Part shown: positions 1 through 9,332 of the stretch, piece after piece
Position numbering within the stretch: position 1 is the first letter of the stretch
Layout of the letters: each line of letters begins with the position of its first letter
Origin: Psychrobacter glacincola
Lineage (GTDB): Bacteria; Pseudomonadota; Gammaproteobacteria; Pseudomonadales; Moraxellaceae
Length of the DNA stretch: 64,000 bases
Assembly (NCBI GenBank): GCA_001411745.2
Contig: LIQB01000006.1
Span: 1-64,000 of the forward strand
Direction: 5' to 3'
Position numbers and translations under genes: made by a program
The notes under the pieces: model-generated
What the model saw: only the letters and a program-made list of their open reading frames with translations
Database searches by the model: none
Told to the model about the DNA's origin: nothing

Positions 1-2
1 TC

Positions 3-98
3 ATAGATGATAGTAACTACTCTATTTGGGAAGTAGCACGGGCACATGATCACCTTGAATCAGGTAAAGCAGTGGGTAAAATTACGCTCACTGTATAG
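3..98 (+). CDS. C-terminal end of a zinc-type alcohol dehydrogenase / quinone oxidoreductase (partial)
   Basis: The window opens inside a plus-strand gene; 31 codons precede a TAG stop. The tail carries an AHDHLESGKAVGKITL pattern, the usual ending of medium-chain dehydrogenase/reductases of the quinone oxidoreductase branch, where a histidine-containing helix is followed by a G-K-hydrophobic strand. These enzymes reduce quinones or aldehydes with NAD(P)H in the cytosol. The assignment rests only on this short tail, so the exact subfamily is open. Confidence 0.6.
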   Translation: MDDSNYSIWEVARAHDHLESGKAVGKITLTV

Positions 99-212
99 TT
101 TAAAGATTGGCTAACTACGTGGAGGGATAACGGTCGGATGCTTTAATTAGTATGTGAAAAGCCTGATCTTTAATCTCAGAAGTGTAGGTTTGTCTTTTTA
201 TTGCATATGTTT

Positions 213-237
213 TCAGAATGTTAAGTCTCCGACAATC
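213..237 (+). repeat. dispersed short repeat, copy 1
   Basis: The stretch beginning TCAGAATGTTAAGTCTCCGA and ending ACAATC recurs at 4633-4657 with three differences. Both copies lie in non-coding DNA. The second can fold into a small hairpin around CCGACAATCTCGG. A GGTCGGATGCTTTA motif lies near each copy (133-146 here, near 4676-4690 there), in different relative order. No known element was recognised. Confidence 0.55.
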
Positions 238-341
238 CTGGAGCGGTTCAGTTATGCATAAGCTAAAGTGCTGACCTTATATGCACTATACAAATCGCTA
301 TTCTAATTATTTTTTAAGTGTTAAAAACACCTATCTAAATA

Positions 342-370
342 TTGCTTTATCTTAAAACACTTTATATAAT
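342..370 (+). promoter_or_regulatory. sigma-70 type promoter of the efflux operon
   Basis: TTGCTT (342-347) and a perfect TATAAT (365-370) are separated by 17 bases. The predicted start falls in the palindrome directly downstream, about 27 bases before the transporter ATG. Confidence 0.65.
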
Positions 371-386
371 TACCGACCGTTCGGTA
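371..386. promoter_or_regulatory. TetR-family operator candidate
   Basis: TACCGA-CCGT-TCGGTA is a palindrome with perfect 6-bp arms that abuts the -10 box. Operators of the form ACCGACCGGTCGGT are common for TetR-family repressors. The operon's second gene encodes such a repressor, so autorepression is the likely control. Confidence 0.65.
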
Positions 387-403
387 GTTAATAGTCGGTT
401 GTT

Positions 404-1609
404 ATGAATAAGCATATTGATTTAAAAGTAGTGATATCCTTGGCTATCATTGTAGCACTTGGCCCTGCAGCTATTGACATGTACTTGGCATCGATGCCTA
501 TTATGGCAAAAGATCTCAATACATCCTATGCAACCACGCAGATTACGTTGACCGTGTTTCTAGTCTTTATGGGGTTGGGACAGCTTATATTTGGCCCTAT
601 CTCTGATGCTATTGGACGCAAAGTGCCATTATTGATAGGTCTTGTCGCTTATACTGGTGCATCTTTATGGGCAGCTTGGGCGCAAAGTATTGAGAGTTTA
701 ATTTTCGCACGTGTCTTGCAAGGTGTTGGGGCATCTATGGCTATTGTTGTAGTGATGAGTACGGTACGTGATTTAGTCGACGGCCCTAAAGCAGCACAAC
801 TCTACGCATTGCTAAATACTATTGTGGCACTAGGCCCTATTGTTGCACCTGCCATTGGCGGTAGCGTTGGCGCGCACTATGGTTGGCGAGGCGTCATGCT
901 TGTTCTAGCCGTTTTAGGTATCGCTGTCTTTATAAATGCGCTAATAAATATTAAAGAGACACTACCTGAAGAGAAGCGGGTCAAATTAAATATAAAGAAC
1001 ATAATGCGCATTTATATGAACATCTTAAAAAACAAAACGTTTCTACTTAACTTATTAGCACTGTCTGCCGTTTTCTTTTTTTTGTTTGCTTATATCGGCG
1101 GTTCAGCATACGTATATCAAAATGACTATGGATTAAGCTCACAACAATTCGGTTTTGTCTTTGGATTAACTAGTATCAGTCTGATTTTAGGTGCTACTTC
1201 AACTGCCTATTTTGTCAAAAAAACAACAGCAACACGCTTGGCATTGATTGGTGCAATCATTATGATATTTGGCAGCGCACTTTGTATCGTAACTTATTTC
1301 TTAGAAGTAGGATTGGTCGGTATTGTCAGTGGCATCGCCTTAGGGTTATTCGGTCTTGGCATACTAGAAGCAACGCTGATGGCTATTGCTATGGACTCGC
1401 AAAACACCTCTTTAGGCTCAAGCGCAGCCTTACTAGGTGCATTTCCATTACTAATATCATCAACCGCAACGCCTATTGCAGGACAACTGGTTGAAATCAG
1501 CACATTACATTGGTTAATCTTACTCGGAGCCATGGGACCGATCATTTTAGGTTTGGTTTATCTGGGCTCCAAAGGCAATCAAGCCTATAATATAGTAGCA
1601 AAGCTATAA
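404..1609 (+). CDS. Bcr/CflA-type multidrug efflux MFS transporter
   Basis: The 401-residue protein is predicted to be a 12-helix inner-membrane drug/proton antiporter. The opening GPAAIDMYLASMP matches the first helix of the Bcr/CflA (DHA1) family. The loop between helices 2 and 3 has the MFS signature in GQLIFGPISDAIGRK (residues about 59-73), and RVLQGVGA (about 102-109) is helix 4. The proton-linked antiporter motif appears as ALGPIVAPAIGG (about 142-153). There is no clear Shine-Dalgarno before the ATG, and the short leader suggests weak or near-leaderless initiation. It is followed after 13 bases by a TetR regulator, so the two form a self-regulated efflux operon. The substrate cannot be told from sequence. 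Confidence 0.88.
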   Translation: MNKHIDLKVVISLAIIVALGPAAIDMYLASMPIMAKDLNTSYATTQITLTVFLVFMGLGQLIFGPISDAIGRKVPLLIGLVAYTGASLWAAWAQSIESLIFARVLQGVGASMAIVVVMSTVRDLVDGPKAAQLYALLNTIVALGPIVAPAIGGSVGAHYGWRGVMLVLAVLGIAVFINALINIKETLPEEKRVKLNIKNIMRIYMNILKNKTFLLNLLALSAVFFFLFAYIGGSAYVYQNDYGLSSQQFGFVFGLTSISLILGATSTAYFVKKTTATRLALIGAIIMIFGSALCIVTYFLEVGLVGIVSGIALGLFGLGILEATLMAIAMDSQNTSLGSSAALLGAFPLLISSTATPIAGQLVEISTLHWLILLGAMGPIILGLVYLGSKGNQAYNIVAKL

Positions 1610-1622
1610 TTAGAGAGTACTT

Positions 1623-2204
1623 ATGCAAAGTAATAAGCCACGTTCAAGCGCCAAACAACGTATTATTGATGCCGCTTTTGAACCTTTCTTCATGCATGGT
1701 TATGAGGCGGCCTCACTTAGTCATCTTGCGAACATTGTAGGTATTCGTAAGGCCACGATCTATACGCATTTTGCTAATAAAAAAGCGCTTTTTTTAGAAT
1801 TACTCCAAGACGCGCTTGAGCTTGAATGTGCTTTTCTTCGAAACTGCTTTGCCACTGCCAGTGATTTATCTGGACCAGGAGATATTTATTGCCATGCTTT
1901 TAAAGAACGTTATGACAGCGCCGTTACGTTACGTTTTTTAATTCGTATGGCTTATGCATCTCCTGTCCATCTAACGGATACCATCGCTTCAATTTTCAAT
2001 GTTTATATTGACGTTCTTGTTGAGCAAATGGCATTGGCGCTACAGCCCTATAACCTCAGCTCTGAACAGCTCGAAATTTATACGGATGCATATGTAGGTG
2101 TGATTGACAGTTTGAGTGTGGAGTTGCTGTATGCAGAAGCGTTATATGAACGCCGTTTAAAAGCCATGCTCATGCTCTATCAAAATGCTATTAGGCAGCT
2201 ATAG
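1623..2204 (+). CDS. TetR/AcrR-family transcriptional repressor
   Basis: The 193-residue protein has a typical TetR N-terminal DNA-binding domain: the segment from about residue 15 to 58 includes AKQRIIDAAFEPFFMHGYEA and the recognition helix region RKATIYTHFANKKALF. The rest is a divergent helical ligand-binding and dimerisation domain. It lies 13 bases downstream of the efflux gene with AGAG before its ATG, so it is co-transcribed. The inferred role is to repress its own operon through the palindrome at 371-386 and release it on binding the pump's substrate. Confidence 0.88.
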   Translation: MQSNKPRSSAKQRIIDAAFEPFFMHGYEAASLSHLANIVGIRKATIYTHFANKKALFLELLQDALELECAFLRNCFATASDLSGPGDIYCHAFKERYDSAVTLRFLIRMAYASPVHLTDTIASIFNVYIDVLVEQMALALQPYNLSSEQLEIYTDAYVGVIDSLSVELLYAEALYERRLKAMLMLYQNAIRQL

Positions 2205-2407
2205 TCAATCCAGAATAAAATTAGTACGTCTTAACTCGCTGAAATAGTCTCAGTGTACTTACCATACATATTCTATTCGTCTTTAGTGCGCTATAGACGC
2301 ACCGATCAAACGTTGTCATAAATACAGTCAAATATAAGAAAGACTGTTTCCACAAGATTCATTGAGGTATACATTAATATCAATGATCTGAATTCAGGAA
2401 TTGAGCC

Positions 2408-3274
2408 ATGTTAACTTTTCATTCAAAATCATCATTGCCGATAATTAGAACGGCAATGGCTTCTACTTTATTAATCGCTGCTGTACAACTGATGACAGGC
2501 TGTGACTTACAGCCCTCATCTACAAATAACGATGACACTACACAAACGAATAATATAGACAAAGACATGACCGAGAATGATGAGATGCCTGTCAATCCAG
2601 CACCTACAGATACAAGTGCTATAGATGAAGCCCAAACTAACAAAGCGACAGATATAGCTGATGAACAAATCGTCAGCCCGTCAGGGTATCAGAAACTAAG
2701 CTTTGGTCAGGTTATTACTCCTGAACTACTAAGCAGCCTAGGAATGACCAAAGCCAAGAGCGATAACGAAAAATGCTATTACGTCAGTAATCCAGAGCTG
2801 AGCTATATCGATAAAAAGTACGGTAAACGTGCTTCTGTGCTGTATCAAATCATAGACAACAAGGTTGCCCTGATTAATATTCAGGATCCAAGTATCCCGT
2901 TTTATAAAGACATCAACGTTGGCAATTCCGCTACAGACGTTATGAAAGCACATAATGACGAGCTTAGCTACGAGATCGATAAATATGCGGTTGATGGTGA
3001 CTACCATAACCTGATTGCTAATGTCAATTTCAAGGTAATAAAAGAAAGCCCACTTGGAGAATTCTTAAAAGATGACAATATTGAGCTTAATAATAAACAG
3101 GATAAGTTACCCCTACAAATTGAATATCATGTCAAGGGTGGTCAAAAGCTGAGTGATTCTATGATTAAGGCGACTGAGTGGACAGCAGAGCATAAAAACC
3201 TATTAAAAGGTGAGGTAGAAAGCATAGATATTGGTATACCAGAAGCGATTTATTTGGTGGAAGGTTGCTCTTAA
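2408..3274 (+). CDS. predicted lipoprotein of unknown function
   Basis: The 288-residue protein has a signal peptide ending in the lipobox LMTGC (Cys at about residue 32), so it should be lipid-anchored in the envelope. An acidic Asn/Asp/Thr-rich linker (about 35-90) follows, then a folded region of about 200 residues with no family I recognise. The folded part has two separated cysteines (NEKCYYVSNPE and the C-terminal EGCS), which could form a disulfide. It stands alone between the efflux operon and ampC, converging on a shared hairpin terminator. No function is proposed. Confidence 0.7.
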   Translation: MLTFHSKSSLPIIRTAMASTLLIAAVQLMTGCDLQPSSTNNDDTTQTNNIDKDMTENDEMPVNPAPTDTSAIDEAQTNKATDIADEQIVSPSGYQKLSFGQVITPELLSSLGMTKAKSDNEKCYYVSNPELSYIDKKYGKRASVLYQIIDNKVALINIQDPSIPFYKDINVGNSATDVMKAHNDELSYEIDKYAVDGDYHNLIANVNFKVIKESPLGEFLKDDNIELNNKQDKLPLQIEYHVKGGQKLSDSMIKATEWTAEHKNLLKGEVESIDIGIPEAIYLVEGCS

Positions 3275-3284
3275 AAGTTGAACG

Positions 3285-3312
3285 TAAAAAACCCAGCATC
3301 TAGCTGGGTTAT
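3285..3312 (-). terminator. intrinsic terminator for ampC
   Basis: AACCCAGC (3290-3297) pairs with GCTGGGTT (3303-3310) around a 5-base loop. Read on the minus strand, the hairpin is followed by a T run, so it mainly serves ampC. Confidence 0.75.
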
Positions 3313-3358
3313 TAGTGGAAGGTCGTTTTTATAAGGTTGCTTTGTGACTCATGCTTAA

Positions 3359-4549
3359 TCAATGAGTTATCACACTCTCTAAAATCGTATACGCTGCTTT
3401 GACCCTATCTGCATTGGGATAGTTTTTATTTGCCAGAATGACAATGCCTGATTTTTCGGCAGGAATATAAGCGATATAGCCACCAAACCCATTAGTAGCG
3501 CCTGTTTTATTGACCCAGACGTTGTTTAAAATAGACGTTGGATGATTGTCTATTTTAATGGCTTGAGGCTTTAGCACCACATCCATTGAGTTACCTTCGA
3601 GTAAGGTATTTAGCTGAGTAGGATAAGGGTACATCTCCCATCCTAACCCTTGTGTAAAAGTACTCGCCTGATAGTAACCCTTTCTATTATTGTCTAACGC
3701 TTGCTGAATATCTTTATCCAGCGGCACCAGCCCCATATTCGCCGCCATAAACTGCGTCATATCTTTAATGGTGGATTTAATGCCATAGGCTTCAGCGTCT
3801 AACATGCCAGGATTGACTCGGATAGCATCGCCAACAGCATTATAACCAAACGCATAATCCGCCATTTTGTCATTAGGCACATTGATAAAGGTGTTGGGCA
3901 TATTGAGTGACGGCAGTATTTTTTCTTCCATCAATTGTGTGTAATCAGCATCCATGCTCAATGCCGATATATAACCAAACAATCCTATGCTGGCATTGGA
4001 ATATAAACGCTTTGAGTTGACAGAAAAGACTGGCTGCCAAGATTTATAATAACTAAGCAACTCTTTATTGTTTTTTACTTCATCAGGCACTTGTAACGGT
4101 AGACCACCAGCTGAATAGGTAGCTAAGTTTATAAGCTTGGTGTTGCCAATGGTGCTGTTTTTTAGGTAGGGAATATATTTATCAGCAGTATCTTCTAATG
4201 TAAGTGTGCCCTTTAATTCTGAATAACTGGCTAAGGTAGCAGCAAACGTTTTACTGATTGAGCCTAGCTCAAAAATAGTGTTTTCTGAGACAGGTATTTT
4301 GGCTTTCTTATCAGCCAAACCATAATGATAAAAATGTGATTTGCCATCGATGATGACGCCAAAAGCCATTCCTGAAATATTATGCTCATTCATTAGTAAT
4401 TTGGCTTGTTGATCAACGGTGCTCTTTAGATGGTCATTGTTATCTGCTGCTTGTACTGTTCCAGATAGTAATGATGCTGTCACTAAAGCGGTAAGTCCCA
4501 CTTGATTTAACAGGGTCTGAAAAGATTGTTTCATTCTAGGGTTTCTCAT
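3359..4549 (-). CDS. ampC: class C beta-lactamase (AmpC type)
   Basis: The 396-residue protein is a periplasmic serine beta-lactamase. A signal peptide is cut near TVQAA (about residue 34). The three active-site elements are present: S97-I-S-K100 with the nucleophilic serine, Y183-S184-N185 (the class C YxN motif), and K348-T349-G350. Length is normal for AmpC. No ampR-like LysR gene is adjacent, so induction through AmpR is not expected here and expression may be low and constitutive. A related esterase or DD-peptidase is possible, but the three motifs with class C spacing favour AmpC. Confidence 0.93.
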   Translation of the reverse strand: MRNPRMKQSFQTLLNQVGLTALVTASLLSGTVQAADNNDHLKSTVDQQAKLLMNEHNISGMAFGVIIDGKSHFYHYGLADKKAKIPVSENTIFELGSISKTFAATLASYSELKGTLTLEDTADKYIPYLKNSTIGNTKLINLATYSAGGLPLQVPDEVKNNKELLSYYKSWQPVFSVNSKRLYSNASIGLFGYISALSMDADYTQLMEEKILPSLNMPNTFINVPNDKMADYAFGYNAVGDAIRVNPGMLDAEAYGIKSTIKDMTQFMAANMGLVPLDKDIQQALDNNRKGYYQASTFTQGLGWEMYPYPTQLNTLLEGNSMDVVLKPQAIKIDNHPTSILNNVWVNKTGATNGFGGYIAYIPAEKSGIVILANKNYPNADRVKAAYTILESVITH

Positions 4550-4632
4550 TTATTCTGATAGATGTACTGATAATTTAGTGAGCATGCAAATAGCGCTTTG
4601 CTTTCAGTTCAGATATGCCATCTTACATTATC

Positions 4633-4657
4633 TCAGAATGCTGAATCTCCGACAATC
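4633..4657 (+). repeat. dispersed short repeat, copy 2
   Basis: Matches 213-237 with three differences. AATCTCCGA and TCGGCGATT around CAATC form a hairpin with one mismatch. It lies between ampC and the resolvase. Confidence 0.55.
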
Positions 4658-4697
4658 TCGGCGATTTGTTATCATGGGTTGGATGCTTTAGGGCATA

Positions 4698-4787
4698 TCC
4701 CAAGGGAGCCAGATATTTTACCCTCTAAACCTATTAACAGACTACTTAAAGCGAACTGTTAACATAGAACCATCTATAACAGACTTC
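4698..4787 (+). repeat. ~90-bp direct repeat, copy A
   Basis: From CCAAGGGAGCCAG through CTATTAACAGACTACTTAAA to AGACTTCT, this segment is repeated in the same orientation at 10985-11074, with roughly one difference in five outside a near-identical core. It contains inverted TTAACAG and CTGTTAA arms. It sits just upstream of the serine resolvase and could be a recombination (res-like) site or a dispersed repeat. Confidence 0.7.
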
Positions 4788-4963
4788 TGAATTATAGGAC
4801 TGGTTGCTGTGCATTTTTCCTATCATTAGCCTATACCCAAAACATAAAACCTTTAAATGATAATATATCTATCATTAGACTTGTTTCTATTATTAAATGA
4901 TAGTAATATCTTGCTATTATCAATGGACATTAATTATTGAGTCTAAGTAATAGAGGTAGCGTT

Positions 4964-5554
4964 ATGACCGTTCGTATTTATGTGAGAGCCAGCACTAAAG
5001 ATCAAGATGCTAAGAGAGCCTTATCTGACTTGATTAGCTTTAGCCAAAGCTATGATGATAACCATGTTGAGTACGTAGAGCATTTCAGTGGTACTAAGCT
5101 TGATAGACCAGCACTCACTCTGTTACTCAATGATGCTGAAGAAGGCGATATCCTACTAGTTGAAAGTGTGGATAGATTAAGCAGGCTATCTCAAGATGAT
5201 TTTTCTGTTCTAAAGCAGCGTATCAAAGATAGGGGCTTACGATTGGTGGTGGCTGATCTGCCAACCACACATACGGTTAGCGAGGGTATGACAGGTGAGA
5301 TCCTAACAGTGATTAACCATATGCTTATCGATTTGTTAGCAACGATGGCAAAGCTTGATAACGACAAGCGTAGAGAGCGTATTAAACAAGGATTGGCTAA
5401 CAGTGGCTATAAGCCCACTGGTAAGAAGCCTAATACAACGAAACACAATCGTATTAGAGAATTAGACAGTCAAGCCAATATGACAAAAGAGGAAATCGCT
5501 AAAGCGGTTGGTGTTGGGGTAGCTACCGTTTATCGGGTGTTAAAGCAGGGCTAA
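4964..5554 (+). CDS. small serine recombinase (resolvase/invertase family)
   Basis: With the ATG at 4964 the protein is 196 residues. This start is preferred over an upstream TTG because AGAGG lies just before it. The catalytic domain (about 1-130) has the nucleophile context YVRAST (Ser10), then VESVDRLSRL (about 66-75) with the conserved Asp-Arg and Arg, and a long helix before a C-terminal helix-turn-helix (EEIAKAVGVGVATVYRVLKQ). Such enzymes cut and rejoin DNA at res or inversion sites. Nothing else of a transposon or plasmid adjoins it, so it is probably a remnant of a mobile element or acts on local repeats. Confidence 0.88.
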   Translation: MTVRIYVRASTKDQDAKRALSDLISFSQSYDDNHVEYVEHFSGTKLDRPALTLLLNDAEEGDILLVESVDRLSRLSQDDFSVLKQRIKDRGLRLVVADLPTTHTVSEGMTGEILTVINHMLIDLLATMAKLDNDKRRERIKQGLANSGYKPTGKKPNTTKHNRIRELDSQANMTKEEIAKAVGVGVATVYRVLKQG

Positions 5555-5808
5555 CAGTTATAGCTGGAGTGAATAAGGTAGTCTAAATGTACTTCGTTAT
5601 GTACATGCAGTGAGCTTTTGGTCATTATTTTCATTTGTCATAAGACCCGTTATGGGAATAGTCGCTTAGACAACAGTATTGACTAAGTCTGGAGAATATC
5701 AGCAGTTTGCTTAACAAAAGATCTTTTTAATAATGACACTGGGATGTGTCATCAGTTCGAACGATAGTTATCTTAATGTGTTAAAAATGGCTAAATCTAC
5801 AGGTTTTA

Positions 5809-6843
5809 TCAATAATTTACACTAATAGTGACTATATCAGAGTAGTGATCTGGCTTGAAGTCAGCACTAGGTACGATGACATGCACAGTATGTGATTGAA
5901 CTGCTCCATTACCTTGACCAAGCACGCCGTTTGTTAAGGTAGAATAAGTGCTCCCGTTGTTGCCCCATGCTGCTCCATCAGCGGATCGCAGTTGATAAGG
6001 AACCAAATCTGAGTTACCACTGGTTCCACTCATAATGCCCGAACCATCTGTTTTATTGTTGCTGATAGCAGCTAATCCAATGTTGTAGTGAGCATCATTG
6101 GTGCAAGTTACACCAATACTAGTGCTACCTGTAGTATCAATCACGCTCGCCGAAACAGTGCCCAAATCGATATCAGCTGGCTTAGCAGTGATTTCACAGC
6201 TATCGACGACAGCAGCTTTGACCTTAAATGGGAATCGACGAGTTCCTTCGGTTTCGGACTTACATTTTGTGCTGGGATCACCATTTTCAGTTTGACTATA
6301 CGTTATTGCCGTATTGGCACCTGTGAAGTCTGCGGTGTAGAGACCTTGAGTAGCAAGTTTATTACTGTATCCTGGTAGCAGTTTCACGTTCATACGAAAG
6401 AAACCAGATTTAGGTGTTCCTGGAACAACGTAACTAAATGTCGTAAATTCCAGATCAGGACTTATTGTGCGCCGTCCTAAAACAGTACCACTATTTGCAC
6501 GTGTCATGGTGAATGCTAAGCTAGATACGTTAGTTGATTCCGTCGACATGTAACGTGGGATGATGACCGAAGGATCAGAAAAGCCACCATCAACTCCAAG
6601 ACAAATTGACACATATCCACTGTCAGTGCCAGTATTAGTGCATGACCAATTCACTTGTATAGAATTGAGATTAGCATTATCAGCATTGGCGGGGCTGATC
6701 TTACCAAGGTTTACATCGGACACGCTTGCTGTGCAATCAAAAGTAGTTGCAGCCTGCGTGTTCCCTGCCGGTAACCACAACACGATGGGCATCAACAATA
6801 AACTGTAACGCCATTGGAACGTCTTTATTTGCAATCGTTGCAT
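5809..6843 (-). CDS. Csu-type tip adhesin with two spore-coat-U domains
   Basis: The 344-residue protein has a signal peptide ending near GNTQA (about residue 32). Two spore coat protein U (SCPU) domains follow: an N-terminal one (about 35-195) beginning FDCTASVSDVNLGKISP, and a C-terminal one (about 210-344) beginning DSCEITAKPADIDLGTVSA and ending DIVTISVNY. Two-domain SCPU proteins last in such operons are the tip adhesins (CsuE-like) of archaic chaperone-usher pili, with the N-terminal domain binding surfaces and the C-terminal domain being the pilin fold. The start ATG touches the usher stop, so translation is probably coupled. Confidence 0.87.
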   Translation of the reverse strand: MQRLQIKTFQWRYSLLLMPIVLWLPAGNTQAATTFDCTASVSDVNLGKISPANADNANLNSIQVNWSCTNTGTDSGYVSICLGVDGGFSDPSVIIPRYMSTESTNVSSLAFTMTRANSGTVLGRRTISPDLEFTTFSYVVPGTPKSGFFRMNVKLLPGYSNKLATQGLYTADFTGANTAITYSQTENGDPSTKCKSETEGTRRFPFKVKAAVVDSCEITAKPADIDLGTVSASVIDTTGSTSIGVTCTNDAHYNIGLAAISNNKTDGSGIMSGTSGNSDLVPYQLRSADGAAWGNNGSTYSTLTNGVLGQGNGAVQSHTVHVIVPSADFKPDHYSDIVTISVNY

Positions 6844-9332
6844 TATTTTTGTACCTTCTGGCAGATCAGGGGACCAATGAGTGGAATCTCATCACCCTGC
6901 TTTTGATAGTCAAAACTGACAGTGCAGATGTCACTAGAGGGATTCATTATCTCGAGCACATTATGCTCATCGAGTGTATCCAGATATACCTCCCCATCAA
7001 AACCAATGATAGTCGGTAGCACCGCCGTGTTAGTGAGCTGGCGTACCTGACTGCCAAGCGGCAGCGGTTCGTTATCACTGTCTACTAGGACAACCGATGC
7101 TGAGCGCACCGGCGTGATAACAAAGTTTACTAAGGTACCAGCGCGGTCAGTGGGTGTGGACTCAATACTCACCTTGTCAATCCGCAAGTCAGCGGGCAAA
7201 CCCATAGGATTGATGCCAATTTTATTGCTTTGGTAAGCATTCAGTGGCGACACCAGCAATAAGCCACGGCTATTGGTGGTGCCGATTGGACTGTTTTGTA
7301 GGAGTACGGGCACATTAGCGATACCGTCAGTAGAGACTACGGCAAAACCACTGTTGATTTGGCGGGTTGGAAATAACCCTCCACCCATCATGACGAGTGA
7401 GCCTGTGCCACTGGCGTAGGTAGCGTAACTGTCACCGTTGACGCTGACACCCGCTTGTACTCGGCCATAGCGACCAAGGTAACTTAATTCTGCCAATCCA
7501 TCGTTACTATCACTTCTACTGGAATTACTATCTAAGCTATTGTCTATAATGTGTCTTGCTTGCGCGCGCCAGTTTATGCCGCCTGAATTTGGTGCTGATT
7601 GTGAAATATCAGCCACAAATACCTCACGCTCGTCTGTGTGCTGAATACTGCTATTCATTGAAACATTACGATCTAAAGAGAATGAAGCGCCTATAGAAGC
7701 ACTGCTATTAGCAGAGTCATTGAGATCTTGATTAAGATTAGCGCTCAAGCTTAGACGTTGGCCAAAGGACTTACTCCAATAAGCACTGGCGAACTGTGTG
7801 GTTTCCTGATCAGCAAGTGACACTTGGTTATAGCTCATGCCAAAACTACCTAAAGATTGAGTGCTATAACTTGACGATATCTGCTCACTGCGGCGAACGG
7901 GTACAGATCCGTACTGACTGCCTACATCACGGTAAGTCCCTTTCGTGCCTGTGGCACTGGCGCCGATATTAAAGCGACTGTTATTCCATGTGTAGCTTGT
8001 GCTGTATTGGGCGCCATTTTTCCCTTGACTCTCACTGCCCGCTAACGAGGCAAACAATATGCCCCCTGCAAGACCTAATAACCACGTACCACCAACTCCA
8101 GCATTACTCAGACCTTTGGTTGCTTCGGCATGAGTTTCTGCAGTAAAGCGGTTACTCACCCCATAACGCCATGTACCACTAGCAGCAATATTATTACCGT
8201 AATCAAAGGACTTGTTACCATAATTTTCGCGCACCGCACCCAACTCTACTGACCAGTCGGAAAGCCCTGGCTGTAGCAAGCGATGGGCGTCATATAAAGA
8301 GAACTCGAGCGTAGTGCTCTGCCCTAATGCATCGGTAACTACCAACTGAGCATTGCCTGCGCCACTGAAACTAGGAGCCGTCTGCAGCTCAAATGGTCCG
8401 GTTGGTACGTCACCACTATATTGCTTAAGTCCATTCACATACAGCTCTACTGCTGAGGGCAAAGTTGCGGAACCAAAAAATGAAGGCAATGGAGTGGTTG
8501 CCATATAAGGCTGTAAGTCAAAATCAGTCCCAAGTTGTAGACCACCTAAGCGCGTAGAGCGCGTCCATGACAGCGCGCCTGTGAGAATGTCACCAGCACG
8601 AACCGTAATCAGCTTATCAGGGAATGATTTGCTCCAGCTGGTATCCAAACGCACGGTGCGGCCGTCCCAATCTTTGTCATTATTGCTGCTATCCCCATTG
8701 CTGCCAGCAGAGTGAGTGGCTGTGGTCAATGCTGTAGAGCTTAGTACACCGAGAGTATTAAACGCACGCAGTTCTGTAAAAGCACTTAGGTTTTTAGCAC
8801 TATTCTGGCTTTGGTTACCATAAATATTATAGTTTAATAACATGCCTGGCGATGCAGTGGGGTGCGGACGCTGATTACTGCGTGTATTGCGTATGGTCGT
8901 GTCTAGGTTGAGTAAACTTAGAGGTGCGATAAGGCTCAGCGTTTGCCGCCGTGCATTATAGTCAATCTTGAGGTTGGGCAGGCTATTTAACGGTATGGGT
9001 TCGGTGCTATCAGGCGGTACAATAAAGCCAAGCTGTTGCAATATATCAGCGTTTGCCCACAGTTGGTCTTCGCGGTAAATGAAATGTACCAAACCAGAGC
9101 TGGTTTGATTAAGAGTGACATCCAGATATAGATCGAGATCAGCTTCAGTGCTGTCACTGGCTAAGTTGAGATGAGCCTGCCTAATATTATCAATGATTGT
9201 AGAGGTAATATCTTTAGAGACAATCTCATTTGGTTCAATAGCGTGGCTGACCGATACCGTTATATAGGGCAGTAAAACTGCTTTAGCGAGTGGAATTGTC
9301 CAGTGTGACGTCCTGTGTCGTCTGAATTCCAT
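6843..9332 (-). CDS. fimbrial outer-membrane usher (CsuD-like)
   Basis: The 829-residue protein is an outer-membrane beta-barrel usher that assembles pilus subunits. After a signal peptide (to about residue 32) it has the N-terminal periplasmic domain (about 48-150), the barrel with repeated aromatic/glycine strands, a middle plug domain (around VTDALGQSTTLEFSLYD), and C-terminal domains ending with a cysteine pair typical of ushers (DICTVSFDY ... GPLICQK). Length fits the family. Its start lies 50 bases inside the chaperone gene, and no later ATG would keep the signal peptide, so the overlap seems real. Confidence 0.93.
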   Translation of the reverse strand: MEFRRHRTSHWTIPLAKAVLLPYITVSVSHAIEPNEIVSKDITSTIIDNIRQAHLNLASDSTEADLDLYLDVTLNQTSSGLVHFIYREDQLWANADILQQLGFIVPPDSTEPIPLNSLPNLKIDYNARRQTLSLIAPLSLLNLDTTIRNTRSNQRPHPTASPGMLLNYNIYGNQSQNSAKNLSAFTELRAFNTLGVLSSTALTTATHSAGSNGDSSNNDKDWDGRTVRLDTSWSKSFPDKLITVRAGDILTGALSWTRSTRLGGLQLGTDFDLQPYMATTPLPSFFGSATLPSAVELYVNGLKQYSGDVPTGPFELQTAPSFSGAGNAQLVVTDALGQSTTLEFSLYDAHRLLQPGLSDWSVELGAVRENYGNKSFDYGNNIAASGTWRYGVSNRFTAETHAEATKGLSNAGVGGTWLLGLAGGILFASLAGSESQGKNGAQYSTSYTWNNSRFNIGASATGTKGTYRDVGSQYGSVPVRRSEQISSSYSTQSLGSFGMSYNQVSLADQETTQFASAYWSKSFGQRLSLSANLNQDLNDSANSSASIGASFSLDRNVSMNSSIQHTDEREVFVADISQSAPNSGGINWRAQARHIIDNSLDSNSSRSDSNDGLAELSYLGRYGRVQAGVSVNGDSYATYASGTGSLVMMGGGLFPTRQINSGFAVVSTDGIANVPVLLQNSPIGTTNSRGLLLVSPLNAYQSNKIGINPMGLPADLRIDKVSIESTPTDRAGTLVNFVITPVRSASVVLVDSDNEPLPLGSQVRQLTNTAVLPTIIGFDGEVYLDTLDEHNVLEIMNPSSDICTVSFDYQKQGDEIPLIGPLICQKVQK

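Noticed and set aside
5745..5765. Terminator for the resolvase or pilus operon (ATGACAC/GTGTCAT)
   Set aside because: The stem is short and not followed by a T run on either strand.
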